Positions 26,283-35,836 are shown, counted from the stretch's first letter. The stretch: DNA of 64,000 nucleotides from an uncultured Acidimicrobiales bacterium (GCA_951812975.1 CATOTC010000002.1:62001-126000), one strand, 5' to 3'. The notes: generated by a model from the sequence alone, not told the origin. Numbers and translations are program-made.

Positions 26283-27191
26283 ATGACTTCACTGGCAGAC
26301 CGAAGAATTGTGGTCGCCGGGTGCACCGGCCAGGTGGGTGAACCGCTGGCGCTGGCACTGGCTGCCGCTGGCAACGAGGTCCACGGCATCGCCCGGTTCA
26401 AGGATCCCGCGGTACGACAACGTATGGAATCCGCTGATGTCGTCTGTCACGCAGTTGACCTCTTCGAGCCTGACTTGAGTTCGGTCCCCGCGGAGGTCGA
26501 CTATCTGCTCAACTTCGCAGTGACCAAGACTGGCAAATGGGACAAGGATCTGGTGGCCAACGCAGTGGCCGCCGGTCAGCTGATGAGTCACATGCGCAAT
26601 GCCGCCGCGGTGCTGCACTGTTCGACCACCGCTGTCTACGCGCCCAGCAACGGCGAGCCGATGCGGGAGGACTCCCCGCTGGGCCGAGACCATCACCAGA
26701 ACCTTCTCCCCACCTATTCGACAGCAAAGACTGCTTCGGAGTCTGTGGTTCGCTTCGCCGCTCGGGAGTTCTCGGTTCCGACCACCATCGCCCGGTTGTG
26801 CGTGCCCTACGGTGATGAGGGTGGCTGGCCGCTGTTTCATCTGTGGATGGCTCAGGCGTCCCAGAGGATCCCTGTCCACCCCGACGGATCCCGCTACAAC
26901 CCGATCCACCACGACGACATCATCGCTCAGGTCCCGGCTCTGCTCGATGCAGCGACACCGGAGGCCACGATCCTCAACTGGGGCAGCGACGAGGTGGTGT
27001 CGGTCGAGGAGTGGACCAGGTACATATGCGATGTCGCCGGAGTGCCCGAACCGGCTTTTGAACTCAACGAGTCGACGATTCCGAGCGCGGTGATCGACAC
27101 CGAGGCCGTGCGTGCGGCTGTCGGTCCTTGTTCGGTCTCGTGGAAGGACGGATTCAGGCGTCTGGCCGAGCGGGCCACGAAGTCCAACTAG
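26283..27191 (+). CDS. NAD(P)-dependent epimerase/dehydratase (extended SDR)
   Basis: The 302-residue product has the Rossmann motif VVAGCTGQVGEPLALALAAAGNEV (glycine pattern slightly unusual, GxxGxxG). The Ser/Thr-Tyr-Lys triad is in LHCSTTAVYAP and YSTAKTASE. RFAAREFSVPTTIARLCVPYG and NPIHHDD follow, as in nucleotide-sugar or steroid-type extended SDRs. ATG 26283 has GAGGA upstream. The substrate is not known. It is followed by a 36-base tandem repeat. Confidence 0.85.
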   Translation: MTSLADRRIVVAGCTGQVGEPLALALAAAGNEVHGIARFKDPAVRQRMESADVVCHAVDLFEPDLSSVPAEVDYLLNFAVTKTGKWDKDLVANAVAAGQLMSHMRNAAAVLHCSTTAVYAPSNGEPMREDSPLGRDHHQNLLPTYSTAKTASESVVRFAAREFSVPTTIARLCVPYGDEGGWPLFHLWMAQASQRIPVHPDGSRYNPIHHDDIIAQVPALLDAATPEATILNWGSDEVVSVEEWTRYICDVAGVPEPAFELNESTIPSAVIDTEAVRAAVGPCSVSWKDGFRRLAERATKSN

Positions 27192-27192
27192 C

Positions 27193-27337
27193 GCCGACAC
27201 GCCCCTCAACGCCACCCGCAGAACAAGCACCGACACGCCCCTCAACACCACCCGCAGAACAAGCACCGACACGCCCCTCAACGCCACCCGCAGAACAAGC
27301 ACCGACACGCCCCTCCACGCCACCCGCAGAACTAACG
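27193..27337. repeat. 36-base tandem repeat, four copies
   Basis: About four copies of a 36-base unit starting GACACGCCCCTCAACGCC and ending AGAACAAGCACC. The unit is a multiple of three and stays open when translated (TRPSTPPAEQAP), but has no start or Shine-Dalgarno site. It fills most of the gap 27192-27445 between the epimerase and helicase genes. Confidence 0.85.
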
Positions 27338-27445
27338 CCGGGACTCCGACCGCAACTGAGCAGCGTGCAGATAGCCTGTTGAAGCACCGGACAATGTGGA
27401 CGACGCGGACGTCGCACACCATCCCCGCTGCCGGAGTGTCCCCCG

Positions 27446-29395
27446 ATGAGTCCCACCTTCGCCGATCTCGGCGTACCCGCATCAATTGTCGCGGTTCTGC
27501 ACCGGGGTGGCATCACCTCCCCCTTCGAGATTCAGACAGCCACAATTCCCGACCTGCTCCGGGGCCATGACGTCGTCGGCCGCGCCCCTACCGGCTCCGG
27601 CAAGACTCTTGCGTTCGGGATTCCGGTGCTTACGCGGGTGCCCCGGGCCGAGCCGGGCCTCCCGAGCGCACTGATCCTCGCTCCGACTCGAGAGCTCGCC
27701 GAGCAGATCGCCACCGAACTCGGCCAACCGGCCGAAGCAGTGAACCGTCGTGTTTCGGCGGTCTACGGCGGCGTCGGCATCGAGCCTCAGATCAAGAGGA
27801 TGCGACGCGGCGTCGACGTGCTCGTGGCAACGCCGGGGCGTCTCGAGGACCTCATTGAACGCCGGGTGGTGAACCTGCGCAAGGCCGCGACGGTGGTGAT
27901 TGACGAGGCCGATCGCATGGCCGACATGGGCTTCATGCCCGCAGTGCGACGCATCCTCGACAGCACCGCGAACAAGCGGCACACGATCCTGTTCTCGGCC
28001 ACACTCGACGGTGACGTCGGCAAGCTGATCGATCGATACCAATCCGACCCCCTGCACCACGGCGTGGGATCGCCGACACCGGACATGACAGCTACGCAGC
28101 ATCATTTCTGGGAGATTCCCAGGCCTGACCGGATCAGTCTGTGTGCTTCGGTCATCGCCACTCTCGGCTCGACAATCGTGTTCACCCGCACCCGCCACGG
28201 TGCTGACCGTGCGGCCCGCCAACTCAATCGAGTGGGGATCCCTGCGGCCGCCATCCACGGCAACCGCTCGCAGGCACAGCGTTCTCGAGCACTTCGTGAT
28301 TTCGCCTCGGGCAAGGCCCTCACTCTGGTCGCCACCGATGTGGCCGCTCGTGGTATCCATGTCGACAGTGTCGAGTGCGTGGTGCACTACGACCCCGTCG
28401 ATGAGGACTCTGCCTACATCCATCGTTCGGGTCGGACGGCACGAGCCGGTGCGGCGGGTCAGGTGGTGTCGTTCGTGGACCCGTCCCAGGTCCGTCTGGT
28501 CACCGCGATGCAGCGGAGGTTGAACCTCTCACAGGAGATTACTGCGCCACCTGCGATGGACGGCCCCGCTGTGACGGTCCCCGATGACCACGCCGAATCG
28601 AGGCAACACTCCAAACCCGAACCTTCCGGACGCCACGCGTCCAACGGCGCCGGCCCACGGCGCAAGAGTGCTGCCCGTCGCGGCCAAGGCCAAAGCCAAG
28701 GGCGCGGCCAACGACAAGCCCGGGGCGAAGGCCGAGGCCAACGACAAGGCCAAGGCCAAGCCCAAGACCAGGGCCAACGACAAGGCCAAGGCCAAGCCCA
28801 AGATCAGGGGCAACGACAAGGCCAAGGCCAGAGACGAGGCCAAAGTCAAAGTCGCGGCCAACAACAAGGCCAAGATCAGGGGCAACGACAAGGCCAAGAC
28901 CGAAGCCGCGGACAGAGTCGCGGCCAAAATCAAAGTCCCGACCAGGGGCAAAGCCGAAGCCGCGGTCAGAGTCGCGGCCAAAATCAAAGTCCCGGCCAGG
29001 GGCAAAGCCAAGGCCAAGACCGAAGCCGCGGACAGAGCCGCGGCCAAAATCAAAGTCCCGGCCAGGGGCAAAGCCGAAGCCGCGGTCAGAGTCGCGGCCA
29101 AAATCAAAGTCCCGGCCAGGGGCAAAGCCAAGGCCAAGACCGAAGCCGCGGACAGAGCCGCGGCCAAAATCAAAGTCCCGGCCAGGGGCAAAGCCAAGGC
29201 CAAGACCGAAGCCGCGGACAGAGTCGCGGCCAAAATCAAAGTCCCGGCCAGGGGCAAAGCCGAGGCCAAGACCGAAGCCGCGGACAGAGTCGCGGCCAAA
29301 GTCAAAGTCCCGGCCAGCGTCAAGGCCAAGGGCAACGACAAGGCCAGAGTCAAGGTCGCGGCCGGAGTCAAGGCCAGGGCCAGCGACGCCGCTAG
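27446..29395 (+). CDS. DEAD-box RNA helicase with long Gly/Gln/Arg/Ser repeat tail
   Basis: The core (residues 1-~370) has all DEAD-box motifs: Q-motif region PFEIQTATIP, APTGSGKT (I), PTRELAEQ (Ia), TPGR (Ib), DEAD (II), SAT (III), VFTRTRHGADR (IV), VATDVAARGIHVD (V) and HRSGRTARAG (VI). Residues ~400-649 are a low-complexity tail of RGQ, GQSQGQ and SRGQNQSPGQ repeats, rich in Arg, Gly and Gln, likely to be disordered and to bind RNA. The core would unwind structured RNA in ribosome assembly or mRNA decay. ATG 27446 starts MSPTFADLGV. The tail DNA is a tandem repeat and may vary in length between strains. Confidence 0.92.
   Translation: MSPTFADLGVPASIVAVLHRGGITSPFEIQTATIPDLLRGHDVVGRAPTGSGKTLAFGIPVLTRVPRAEPGLPSALILAPTRELAEQIATELGQPAEAVNRRVSAVYGGVGIEPQIKRMRRGVDVLVATPGRLEDLIERRVVNLRKAATVVIDEADRMADMGFMPAVRRILDSTANKRHTILFSATLDGDVGKLIDRYQSDPLHHGVGSPTPDMTATQHHFWEIPRPDRISLCASVIATLGSTIVFTRTRHGADRAARQLNRVGIPAAAIHGNRSQAQRSRALRDFASGKALTLVATDVAARGIHVDSVECVVHYDPVDEDSAYIHRSGRTARAGAAGQVVSFVDPSQVRLVTAMQRRLNLSQEITAPPAMDGPAVTVPDDHAESRQHSKPEPSGRHASNGAGPRRKSAARRGQGQSQGRGQRQARGEGRGQRQGQGQAQDQGQRQGQGQAQDQGQRQGQGQRRGQSQSRGQQQGQDQGQRQGQDRSRGQSRGQNQSPDQGQSRSRGQSRGQNQSPGQGQSQGQDRSRGQSRGQNQSPGQGQSRSRGQSRGQNQSPGQGQSQGQDRSRGQSRGQNQSPGQGQSQGQDRSRGQSRGQNQSPGQGQSRGQDRSRGQSRGQSQSPGQRQGQGQRQGQSQGRGRSQGQGQRRR
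28680..29390. repeat. Tandem-repeat DNA encoding the helicase tail
   Basis: Units of 54 and 66 bases built on AAAATCAAAGTCCCGGCCAG and GCCAAGGCCAAGACCGAAG alternate. All unit lengths are multiples of three, so the helicase frame is kept. The +1 frame (Lys/Ala-rich) and a reverse frame are also open through the whole block. Confidence 0.85.
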
Positions 29396-29463
29396 GCGGT
29401 CACAGAAATCTGAGCGGCCCCAGTGGTGGCGGCGTTCGAATCCGCTGCAGCTCTGGGGCTCCC

Positions 29464-30255
29464 TCAGTCCAGGAGGAAGTCGCGGGTCACCGCGGGCGAT
29501 CTGGGGTCTTGCAGCATGAACAGATGCCCTCCCTCGAAGACCTCCAGTCGGGAATCCGTGATACCGGCAACGATCGCTTCTGAGTTGACCAGCGGTGCGA
29601 TCCCGTCGTAGCGACCCGCGCAGACGAGCGTCGGTGCCGAAATCGACCCGAGATCAGCCAACACGTCATGATGCCGCCTTGCCTCGAGTTGTTGGGCGAA
29701 TCCCTCGGCCGACTCCGCTGAGACCGAACGCGCATAGCCGTCACGCAACTGCGATGTGAACCCGTCCAATCCTGGGAGAGCCTCCCCGCTGCCGGAGATG
29801 TAGCGAGTGTCCATCAGTGAAAGGGAGATCTCGGTTCTCTCGGCCGCCGGCAGGTCTACCAACTCGTCAAGGGGGTACGACATCAGCGGACCGCCGGGCG
29901 AAGTGCAGTTCAGAACCAGTCGCTCGACAAGAGCCGGGTGACGGATGGCCAGGTGCTGAGCAACCATTCCACCAAACGACGTGCCGACCACCCGGGCGCT
30001 CTCCCAACCCAGAGCGGAGCACAAAGAAGCGGCATCGTCGGCGTAGTCGAACATCGTTGGCGGATGATCCCCCAGCGTCGTCTGACCCAGACAACGCTGA
30101 TCGTAGTGAAGGCCCAGAAAGTCCTGGTTGAGCCCGTTGAGGTGCGGGGCAGTGAGACGGAGATCCCCGCCGCTGCCCGAGATGTGCAGCAGGTTCGGGC
30201 CCTCTCCGTGAAGTTCGTAGTAGATGGTCAAGTCGTTGACTTCGATGAACGGCAT
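29464..30255 (-). CDS. Alpha/beta hydrolase
   Basis: The 263-residue product has an alpha/beta-hydrolase fold: HISGSGGDLR near residue 25 (oxyanion region), the nucleophile elbow GTSFGGM (Ser near 95), the acid in CAGRYDGIAP (near 210) and the catalytic His in FEGGHLF (near 243). It is like small esterases or enol-lactonases such as 3-oxoadipate enol-lactonase. Substrate unknown. It is convergent with the helicase gene. Confidence 0.87.
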   Translation of the reverse strand: MPFIEVNDLTIYYELHGEGPNLLHISGSGGDLRLTAPHLNGLNQDFLGLHYDQRCLGQTTLGDHPPTMFDYADDAASLCSALGWESARVVGTSFGGMVAQHLAIRHPALVERLVLNCTSPGGPLMSYPLDELVDLPAAERTEISLSLMDTRYISGSGEALPGLDGFTSQLRDGYARSVSAESAEGFAQQLEARRHHDVLADLGSISAPTLVCAGRYDGIAPLVNSEAIVAGITDSRLEVFEGGHLFMLQDPRSPAVTRDFLLD

Positions 30256-30310
30256 CTCGGTTCGGGCTCCTCGGGGGTCTCGCTTCTCGGTCTCGCCTCT
30301 CGGCTCTCGG

Positions 30311-31378
30311 TCAGATTCTCACTTCGAAGTAGCGGTTCAGGGGATCGATTTCGAACTCACGGACCTCGACACTGCCGAAGCCCGCGGCAGCGGCCATCTC
30401 CTCGAACACCTCGACGGTGAGCCCCAGGGTTCCCAGTCCCGCACCGTTGGGCTCGGACATGGCCGAAGACATGCAGTACAGGATCGACATGGCATACATC
30501 AAGGGCAGCACCGGGATCTGCCGGTTCTCTTCAAGGCCGCCCCTGGTCTTGATGTCGGCCACCATCCAGACGCCGTCGTCTGCCAGACACGATCGGGCTG
30601 CTGCGACCGCGGCGGCGGGGTTCGGCAGATCGTGCAGCACGTCGAGGGTCACCAGCAGGTCAACATCGCTGAAATCACGAAGATCCTCGAAGGTCCCCGA
30701 CTGAAACGACAGATTTGTCAGGCCCTCTGCGGCCGCTCGCTGCGCGGCGGCTTCGATGGCGTGAGGCGACGGATCGATGCCCACCACCGTGGACTGCGGA
30801 AAAGCGCCGGCAATAGCTGCCGCAGCCACTCCCGAGCCGCAGCCCACATCGACCACGGTCGCTCCGGCAGTCAGGCGCTCAGTCATCTGCTCAATGGCGT
30901 CGAGTATCACCGGCACGAGCCAGGCTCGCTGACCCGATGCGCTCATTGCCGCCTGGAAATGGCACGCGTCGACGCCGTGCTCGCCCCAGGTCATGCCCAG
31001 TCCGGTCTCGAACGCCTCGGCGGTCCGGTTGACCTCGTGATGGGTAATCGGGAGCCCGAACACTCCGGCGGTCGCAGCAGGATGGTCCGGCTCACACAAA
31101 GTCGCCTTGGCTTCCGGCGTCAGGTTGAATCGTCCGTCGTCGTGCTCGACGAGGCCTGCAGCAGCGACTGCGAACAGCCACTCGCGGACCCAGCGCTCAT
31201 GCAGACCCGTGGCATCGGCCAACTCATCGGAGGAAGACTGCGGCGCTTGGGCAAGAGCATCGAAGAGCTGCAGTCGGACACCGAGGTGGACGATTGCGCT
31301 CATCGCCTCGCCCTGTTTCATCCGGTAGAGGTCCTGGATCGTCTGACCCAGGAGTTCCAGGTCAACTTCGGTGCGCAT
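30311..31378 (-). CDS. Winged-helix SAM-dependent methyltransferase
   Basis: The 355-residue product has an N-terminal winged-helix-like dimerisation region (~20-105, VRLQLFDAL, LADATGLHERWVREWL) and a class I methyltransferase domain with VVDVGCGSGVAAAAIA (about 165-180), VGIDPSPHAIEAA and DLLVTLDVLHDLPNP. This is the layout of O-methyltransferase-like proteins such as mycobacterial Rv2258c. ATG 31378 overlaps the 3' end of cinA by 17 bases. The substrate is unknown. Confidence 0.85.
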   Translation of the reverse strand: MRTEVDLELLGQTIQDLYRMKQGEAMSAIVHLGVRLQLFDALAQAPQSSSDELADATGLHERWVREWLFAVAAAGLVEHDDGRFNLTPEAKATLCEPDHPAATAGVFGLPITHHEVNRTAEAFETGLGMTWGEHGVDACHFQAAMSASGQRAWLVPVILDAIEQMTERLTAGATVVDVGCGSGVAAAAIAGAFPQSTVVGIDPSPHAIEAAAQRAAAEGLTNLSFQSGTFEDLRDFSDVDLLVTLDVLHDLPNPAAAVAAARSCLADDGVWMVADIKTRGGLEENRQIPVLPLMYAMSILYCMSSAMSEPNGAGLGTLGLTVEVFEEMAAAAGFGSVEVREFEIDPLNRYFEVRI

Positions 31379-32732
31379 CAGGTCGAGTCCATTCAGGTTG
31401 GGTCCGTTCAGGTTGGTTCAGCAGCCGCGTGCGGAGCATGTTGAGCGCCATGATGCAGGTGAACTGCCTGATGCGCTCGCGGTCGAAGGGCAGCTTGATG
31501 GTGATGGCCTCCGAATGGCCGTTCGGCTCATCGGACCTGTCTGCCCCGTCGGGTTCGCCGTCGCCGTCGTCGCCGACCGGGGCGATGTGCACTCCGATAC
31601 AGACGACTCCGGGGTCGACCCCCTCGTGCGGTTCGGGCCCGGCGACTCCCGAGACAGCGAGACCAACATCAGCATCGAGGACACGGCATGCGCCCTGGGC
31701 CATCTCGATCACCATCTCCTCGCTGACCGAGTGGGTGTCGCCGGCGCGCAGCAGAGACTGTTTGAGGTCTCGGTGATACGCGACGATGCCTCCCCGAAAC
31801 ACTTCGCTGCAGCCCGGGTGGTTGACCAGCCGGCTGGAGATGAGCCCGCCCGTGAGCGACTCTGCCAAGGCCAGAGTCAGGCCACGGTTACGCAGCAGGT
31901 CAAGGACGACGGACTCCATCGTGTCGTCGTCGGTTCCAAATACGATGTCGCCGATCAGATCCCTCACGCGGCTCTCCTCGGCGTCGAGGATCGAGACGGC
32001 TTCGGCCTCGCTCCGGGCTTTGGCGGTGATCCGCACCTTCAAGCCTTCCAGGCCGCTCGCAAGGAACGCGATCGTCGCGGTACCGGTCTCATCGAGACGC
32101 CGTATCTCTTCGTCGAGCTGTTCGGCGAGGCCGGACTCGGACTGGCCCCAGGTGCGCAGCGTGCGACTGCGGATGACCGCGCTGATCCCCGCCCGCTCCG
32201 CCAGATCGGGGAGCACCCCCTCGAGCACCATCTGGCGCATCTCCCAGGGAACCCCAGGGACCGCATAAATTACCTTGCCCTCGTGTGCGCCGCTGAGGCT
32301 TGATCCGCTGAGCGGGCAGATCAGTCCCGCAGCGGTGCCGGGCATCGCGGGATTGACCCGGGCGCCTGCGGGCACGTCCGCCTGACGTTTGTTGTTCTCG
32401 GCCATGTTGCGGCCGCGGCCGCCGAACATGGTTTCGATCTTGGCGATGATTCGTTCGTCGCGGACCAGTTCCACACCCATGACCGCAGCTAAGGCCTCAC
32501 GGGTGATGTCGTCCTGGGTCGGCCCGAGTCCACCGCAGACGATCACCGCATCGCTTCGATCGAGGGCCTGGCCGAGGACCGCGACCATCCGTTCAAGATT
32601 GTCGCCGACCTTCGTCTGGTGATGGCTGTCGATGCCTGCGAGCGCCAGCTGCTCTCCGATCCACGACGAATTGGTGTCGACGATCTGCCCCAGCAGCAGT
32701 TCGGTTCCGACCGCCACCACTTCACAGTTCAT
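31362..32732 (-). CDS. cinA: CinA-family nicotinamide mononucleotide deamidase / molybdopterin-binding protein
   Basis: The 456-residue product has the N-terminal MoaB/CinA domain (VVAVGTELLLGQIVDTNSSW; VCGGLGPTQDDITREALA), a middle linker, and the C-terminal CinA amidase domain with LALAESLTGGLISSRLV (~285-301) and AVSGVAGPEP. CinA recycles NMN from pyridine nucleotide breakdown and is associated with competence. ATG 32732 has AGGAGA 5 bases upstream; the frame to 32750 is rejected. The C-terminus ends with a short repeat, NQPERTQPEWTRP, encoded by a 15-base DNA repeat. Confidence 0.92.
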   Translation of the reverse strand: MNCEVVAVGTELLLGQIVDTNSSWIGEQLALAGIDSHHQTKVGDNLERMVAVLGQALDRSDAVIVCGGLGPTQDDITREALAAVMGVELVRDERIIAKIETMFGGRGRNMAENNKRQADVPAGARVNPAMPGTAAGLICPLSGSSLSGAHEGKVIYAVPGVPWEMRQMVLEGVLPDLAERAGISAVIRSRTLRTWGQSESGLAEQLDEEIRRLDETGTATIAFLASGLEGLKVRITAKARSEAEAVSILDAEESRVRDLIGDIVFGTDDDTMESVVLDLLRNRGLTLALAESLTGGLISSRLVNHPGCSEVFRGGIVAYHRDLKQSLLRAGDTHSVSEEMVIEMAQGACRVLDADVGLAVSGVAGPEPHEGVDPGVVCIGVHIAPVGDDGDGEPDGADRSDEPNGHSEAITIKLPFDRERIRQFTCIMALNMLRTRLLNQPERTQPEWTRPDAHRS

Positions 32733-32746
32733 CTGATCTCCTGGAG

Positions 32747-33325
32747 TCACTCACCTGTCGAGCTCAGTGCACTCTGACCGTCGATCAGGTACTGGATCCC
32801 CGACACAAGAGTCCAGACGACCGCGATCCACAACGCCGCGTCGATCAGAGTGTCTTGATCTTCAAGCGTCGGCATAACTGCCATTGCCAAAGCGAGTCCC
32901 TGCACGAATGTCTTGTACTTGGCTGAGCGACGAGCGGGCAGGGCAAGTCCGTGGCGTGCCCATCGGCTGCGCCAGGCGGTGATGCCGAGTTCGCGTACGG
33001 CCATGAGCGTCACCGGCAGCCACCAGTACCGCTGGACTGCAACGAGGCAGAATCCCGAACCGAGGATCACTACCTTGTCTGCCAGCGGATCGAGGAACGC
33101 ACCGCTGCGGCTGACGACATTCGCGCGACGAGCAACTCTACCGTCGAAGAAGTCGGTGCTGGCCAAGGCGACACCTAGCCCGAACGCCGCCCAGGACACG
33201 CCTCGTGTGTCCTCTGCTGCAAGCACCAGCCAGAACAACAGCGGTGCGAACAACAGGCGCATGATCGTCAGCAGGTTCGCCGGGTGGGTTATCCCAGCGC
33301 TGCGCGGCACGGCCAGACCACTCAC
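32747..33325 (-). CDS. pgsA: CDP-diacylglycerol-glycerol-3-phosphate 3-phosphatidyltransferase
   Basis: The 192-residue membrane protein carries the CDP-alcohol phosphotransferase motif as DGRVARRANVV ... GAFLDPLADK (D-G-x2-A-R ... G-x3-D-x3-D, about residues 60-84) and four to six hydrophobic helices. It makes phosphatidylglycerol phosphate, the precursor of phosphatidylglycerol and cardiolipin. Its ATG overlaps the rimO stop by four bases and cinA follows 14 bases later, the conserved rimO-pgsA-cinA order. Confidence 0.93.
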   Translation of the reverse strand: MSGLAVPRSAGITHPANLLTIMRLLFAPLLFWLVLAAEDTRGVSWAAFGLGVALASTDFFDGRVARRANVVSRSGAFLDPLADKVVILGSGFCLVAVQRYWWLPVTLMAVRELGITAWRSRWARHGLALPARRSAKYKTFVQGLALAMAVMPTLEDQDTLIDAALWIAVVWTLVSGIQYLIDGQSALSSTGE

Positions 33326-34710
33326 CGCGCCTCCAGGTCACAGCCGACGGCCCTGGTGACGGTCAGAGTCCGGATTGTTCCCACCTCCAGAGTCTGGGGC
33401 ACAGAAATGATCCCGTCGATTTCAGGTGCTTCTCGATAACTGCGTCCGATCCCAGGTTCATCCACAAGTACTTCGACTGCACTGCCTACCAGTTCGTCAC
33501 GTTTTGTTGCCGTGATCGTGTCCTGCAGCTCAGAGAGTTCCCCGAGCCGGTCCTTGACGAGCGCGGGATCGACCTTGTCTCCCAGCGATTCTGCGTAGGT
33601 TCCCACCTCTTCGGAATAGGCAAAGAACCCGCACCAGTCGAGCCTTGCCTCCTCAATGAAGTCCAACAGTTGATCATGGTCCTGTTCGGTTTCGCCGGGA
33701 TAGCCGACGATGAAGTTGGAGCGGAAGGCCGCGGCCGGTTCGCGGCCGCGGATGGACTCGATGCTGTTCGCGAACTTGGAGCCATTGCCCCAGCGACGCA
33801 TGCTCCGCAGCAACCGGGGCGAGACGTGCTGAAGCGAAAGGTCGAAGTACGGCACACCGGTTTCGCAGATTGTGTCGATCAGCGCAGCGGAGAGGTCCGA
33901 GGGGTACAGATACAACAGCCTTACCCTCTCGACTTCGGCCGCAACGGCTCTCACCAGCGGCACGATCGCACGTTCACCGACGCCTTGGTCGCGGCCGTAT
34001 GCCGCCAGGTCCTGGGCGACCAGGACTATCTCTTCGGCTGCCAGCTGTTCGACTTCAGCCATTATCGACCCAATGGTGCGGCTGCGCTGCGGACCTCGGA
34101 ACGAGGGGATGGCACAGAAGCCGCAGGCCCGGTCGCAGCCTTCGGCGATCTTGATATAGGCCCACGGGCGTTGCGCCGCGGGGCGTGGCAGGTTCAGCAG
34201 GTCGAAGTCCGGGATCGGGCCGGCCGACCCGCCAGTCGATCCAGCAGTCGATCCAGCAGTCGATCCGCCAGTCGATACGCCAGTCGATCCAGCAGTCGAT
34301 CTACGGGTCGGCCCGAGCGAGACCCGCACCGCTGAGCGTTCGACCTCACGTCTCGAGAAGTGGGCACCGGGACCTGACAGAGCGGGCAACAGCGACATTC
34401 CGAACGGCGCCAAGTGGTCGATCTCCGGCAGCTCGGCGGCCAGTTCGTCGCCATAGCGTTCAGCCATGCAGCCCGTCACGACCAGCCGGGCACCCTCACG
34501 GCGCTGCTGGGCAACCGCGAGGATCGTGTCCACCGATTCCTGCCGGGCCTGATGAATGAACGAGCAGGTGTTGACGACGACCACATCGGCTGTTCCGACA
34601 TCGTCGGTGGCCACCATGCCGGTGTCGGTCAGCGTTCCCGCCAGTTTGTCGGAGTCGACCTGATTCTTGGGACACCCGAGGGTCACAATCGCATATGACT
34701 GAGTTGACAT
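33322..34710 (-). CDS. rimO: Ribosomal protein S12 Asp methylthiotransferase
   Basis: The 462-residue radical SAM enzyme has the N-terminal MTTase domain with TLGCPKNQVDSD and VVNTCSF plus GCMAERYG (second [4Fe-4S] cluster Cys), the radical SAM motif GCDRACGFCAIP (C-x3-C-x2-C, near 195) and a C-terminal TRAM domain (about 395-462). It adds a methylthio group to Asp of S12. Between the first two domains lies an unusual linker (~residues 133-160) of GSTAGSTGVSTGGSTAG, encoded by a 12-base repeat (34228-34300). It is in an operon with pgsA. Confidence 0.95.
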   Translation of the reverse strand: MSTQSYAIVTLGCPKNQVDSDKLAGTLTDTGMVATDDVGTADVVVVNTCSFIHQARQESVDTILAVAQQRREGARLVVTGCMAERYGDELAAELPEIDHLAPFGMSLLPALSGPGAHFSRREVERSAVRVSLGPTRRSTAGSTGVSTGGSTAGSTAGSTGGSAGPIPDFDLLNLPRPAAQRPWAYIKIAEGCDRACGFCAIPSFRGPQRSRTIGSIMAEVEQLAAEEIVLVAQDLAAYGRDQGVGERAIVPLVRAVAAEVERVRLLYLYPSDLSAALIDTICETGVPYFDLSLQHVSPRLLRSMRRWGNGSKFANSIESIRGREPAAAFRSNFIVGYPGETEQDHDQLLDFIEEARLDWCGFFAYSEEVGTYAESLGDKVDPALVKDRLGELSELQDTITATKRDELVGSAVEVLVDEPGIGRSYREAPEIDGIISVPQTLEVGTIRTLTVTRAVGCDLEAR

Positions 34711-34722
34711 GGCTATTGGACC

Positions 34723-35817
34723 CTAACCGCTGCTTGAGGCCCCGAGCACCACCACACAACCCACCCACATGGCCAACAGGACCATCCCTTCGGCCCGGCT
34801 CACTCGCTTCTTGGTGATCATCATCGCCGCGCTGAGGGCCACCACCGCGACCATCATGATCGATCCCCCGACAGCCAGGCCCGCGTCGAGGACCTGCCCC
34901 GGCCCCGCCAGCGCGATCACGCCGCCGACAGCGAAGCTGTTGAACATGTTGGAGCCGAGCAGGTTTCCGATCAACAGTTCGATCTCGCCGCGGCGTGTCG
35001 CGGCGATCGCGGTGAACAGCTCAGGCGCCGAGGTTCCGATCGCCACCAGCGTGAACCCGATGAAGCCTCCGGTCAGGTCAAGTTCCTCGGCAATTCGTTC
35101 AGCTCCCGCGACGACGAACCAGGCCGACCCCGCCACCAGTACCAGCCCCACGACGGTACGTATCGTCTCGGTGAGCGCCGAAGGTGCTTCTTCGCCCACC
35201 AGTTCACCGATTTCCTGTGGCAGCGCTGCGAATCCCCGCGCCTCCGGGCCGGTCGCCTCTGGTATCGGGCCTGGCTCTGCTATCGGGCCTGGCTCTGCTA
35301 TCGGGCCTGGCTCTGCTATCGGGCCTGACTGTGCGGGGCCTGCGTTATCGGGGGTGGACGGCTCGGCCAGACTCCGGGGTGAAGTGCGCAGGAGGAACCC
35401 CAGCGCAGCGACCAGCGCAAGCACCAGAACCGTTCCCTCCAACCGGGTGATCTCTCCTTGGAGCAGAACCGCGAAGATCACTACCGACGCCACTGATATC
35501 GGCACTTCGCGGCGCAGTATCGCAGGCTGCACCGGCACCGCGGCGAAGAGCGTCGCGCACCCGAGAACCAGAGAAATGTTGGCAACGTTGGAGCCGACGA
35601 CATTGCCGACACCGATGTCAAGATTGCCTTCGACAGCGGCGATTCCCGACACGACCATCTCGGGGGCACTGGTACCGAAACCGACGATCACCGATCCGAC
35701 GATCACCGGCGCGATGCGCATGACGACCGCCAACCGGACAGCTCCCTTGACGAACTGGTCGGATGCCACGGCGAGCACTGCCAATCCGCCGATCGCGTAG
35801 AGGAGGCCCGTAGTCAT
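34723..35817 (-). CDS. Sodium/calcium exchanger family membrane protein (CaCA)
   Basis: The 364-residue protein has about ten membrane helices and both alpha-repeats: GFGTSAPEM...GNVVGSN (near 46-85) and AIGTSAPEL...GNLLGSNMFN (near 245-285). The central loop between repeats carries PIAEPG x3 from an 18-base DNA repeat (35263-35330). Family members exchange Ca2+ for Na+, H+ or K+. The start ATG 35817 begins MTTGLLYAIGGLAVLAVASDQFVKGAV. It lies 20 bases after the ftsK stop on the same strand. Confidence 0.9.
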   Translation of the reverse strand: MTTGLLYAIGGLAVLAVASDQFVKGAVRLAVVMRIAPVIVGSVIVGFGTSAPEMVVSGIAAVEGNLDIGVGNVVGSNVANISLVLGCATLFAAVPVQPAILRREVPISVASVVIFAVLLQGEITRLEGTVLVLALVAALGFLLRTSPRSLAEPSTPDNAGPAQSGPIAEPGPIAEPGPIAEPGPIPEATGPEARGFAALPQEIGELVGEEAPSALTETIRTVVGLVLVAGSAWFVVAGAERIAEELDLTGGFIGFTLVAIGTSAPELFTAIAATRRGEIELLIGNLLGSNMFNSFAVGGVIALAGPGQVLDAGLAVGGSIMMVAVVALSAAMMITKKRVSRAEGMVLLAMWVGCVVVLGASSSG

Positions 35818-35836
35818 TGAATTCCAAAGCTACCGA

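Noticed and set aside
28584-29519. 311-codon Lys/Ala-rich frame overlapping the helicase tail
   Set aside because: No start signal, and it runs in repeat DNA that is open in several frames by length; the helicase core frame continues unbroken through the block.
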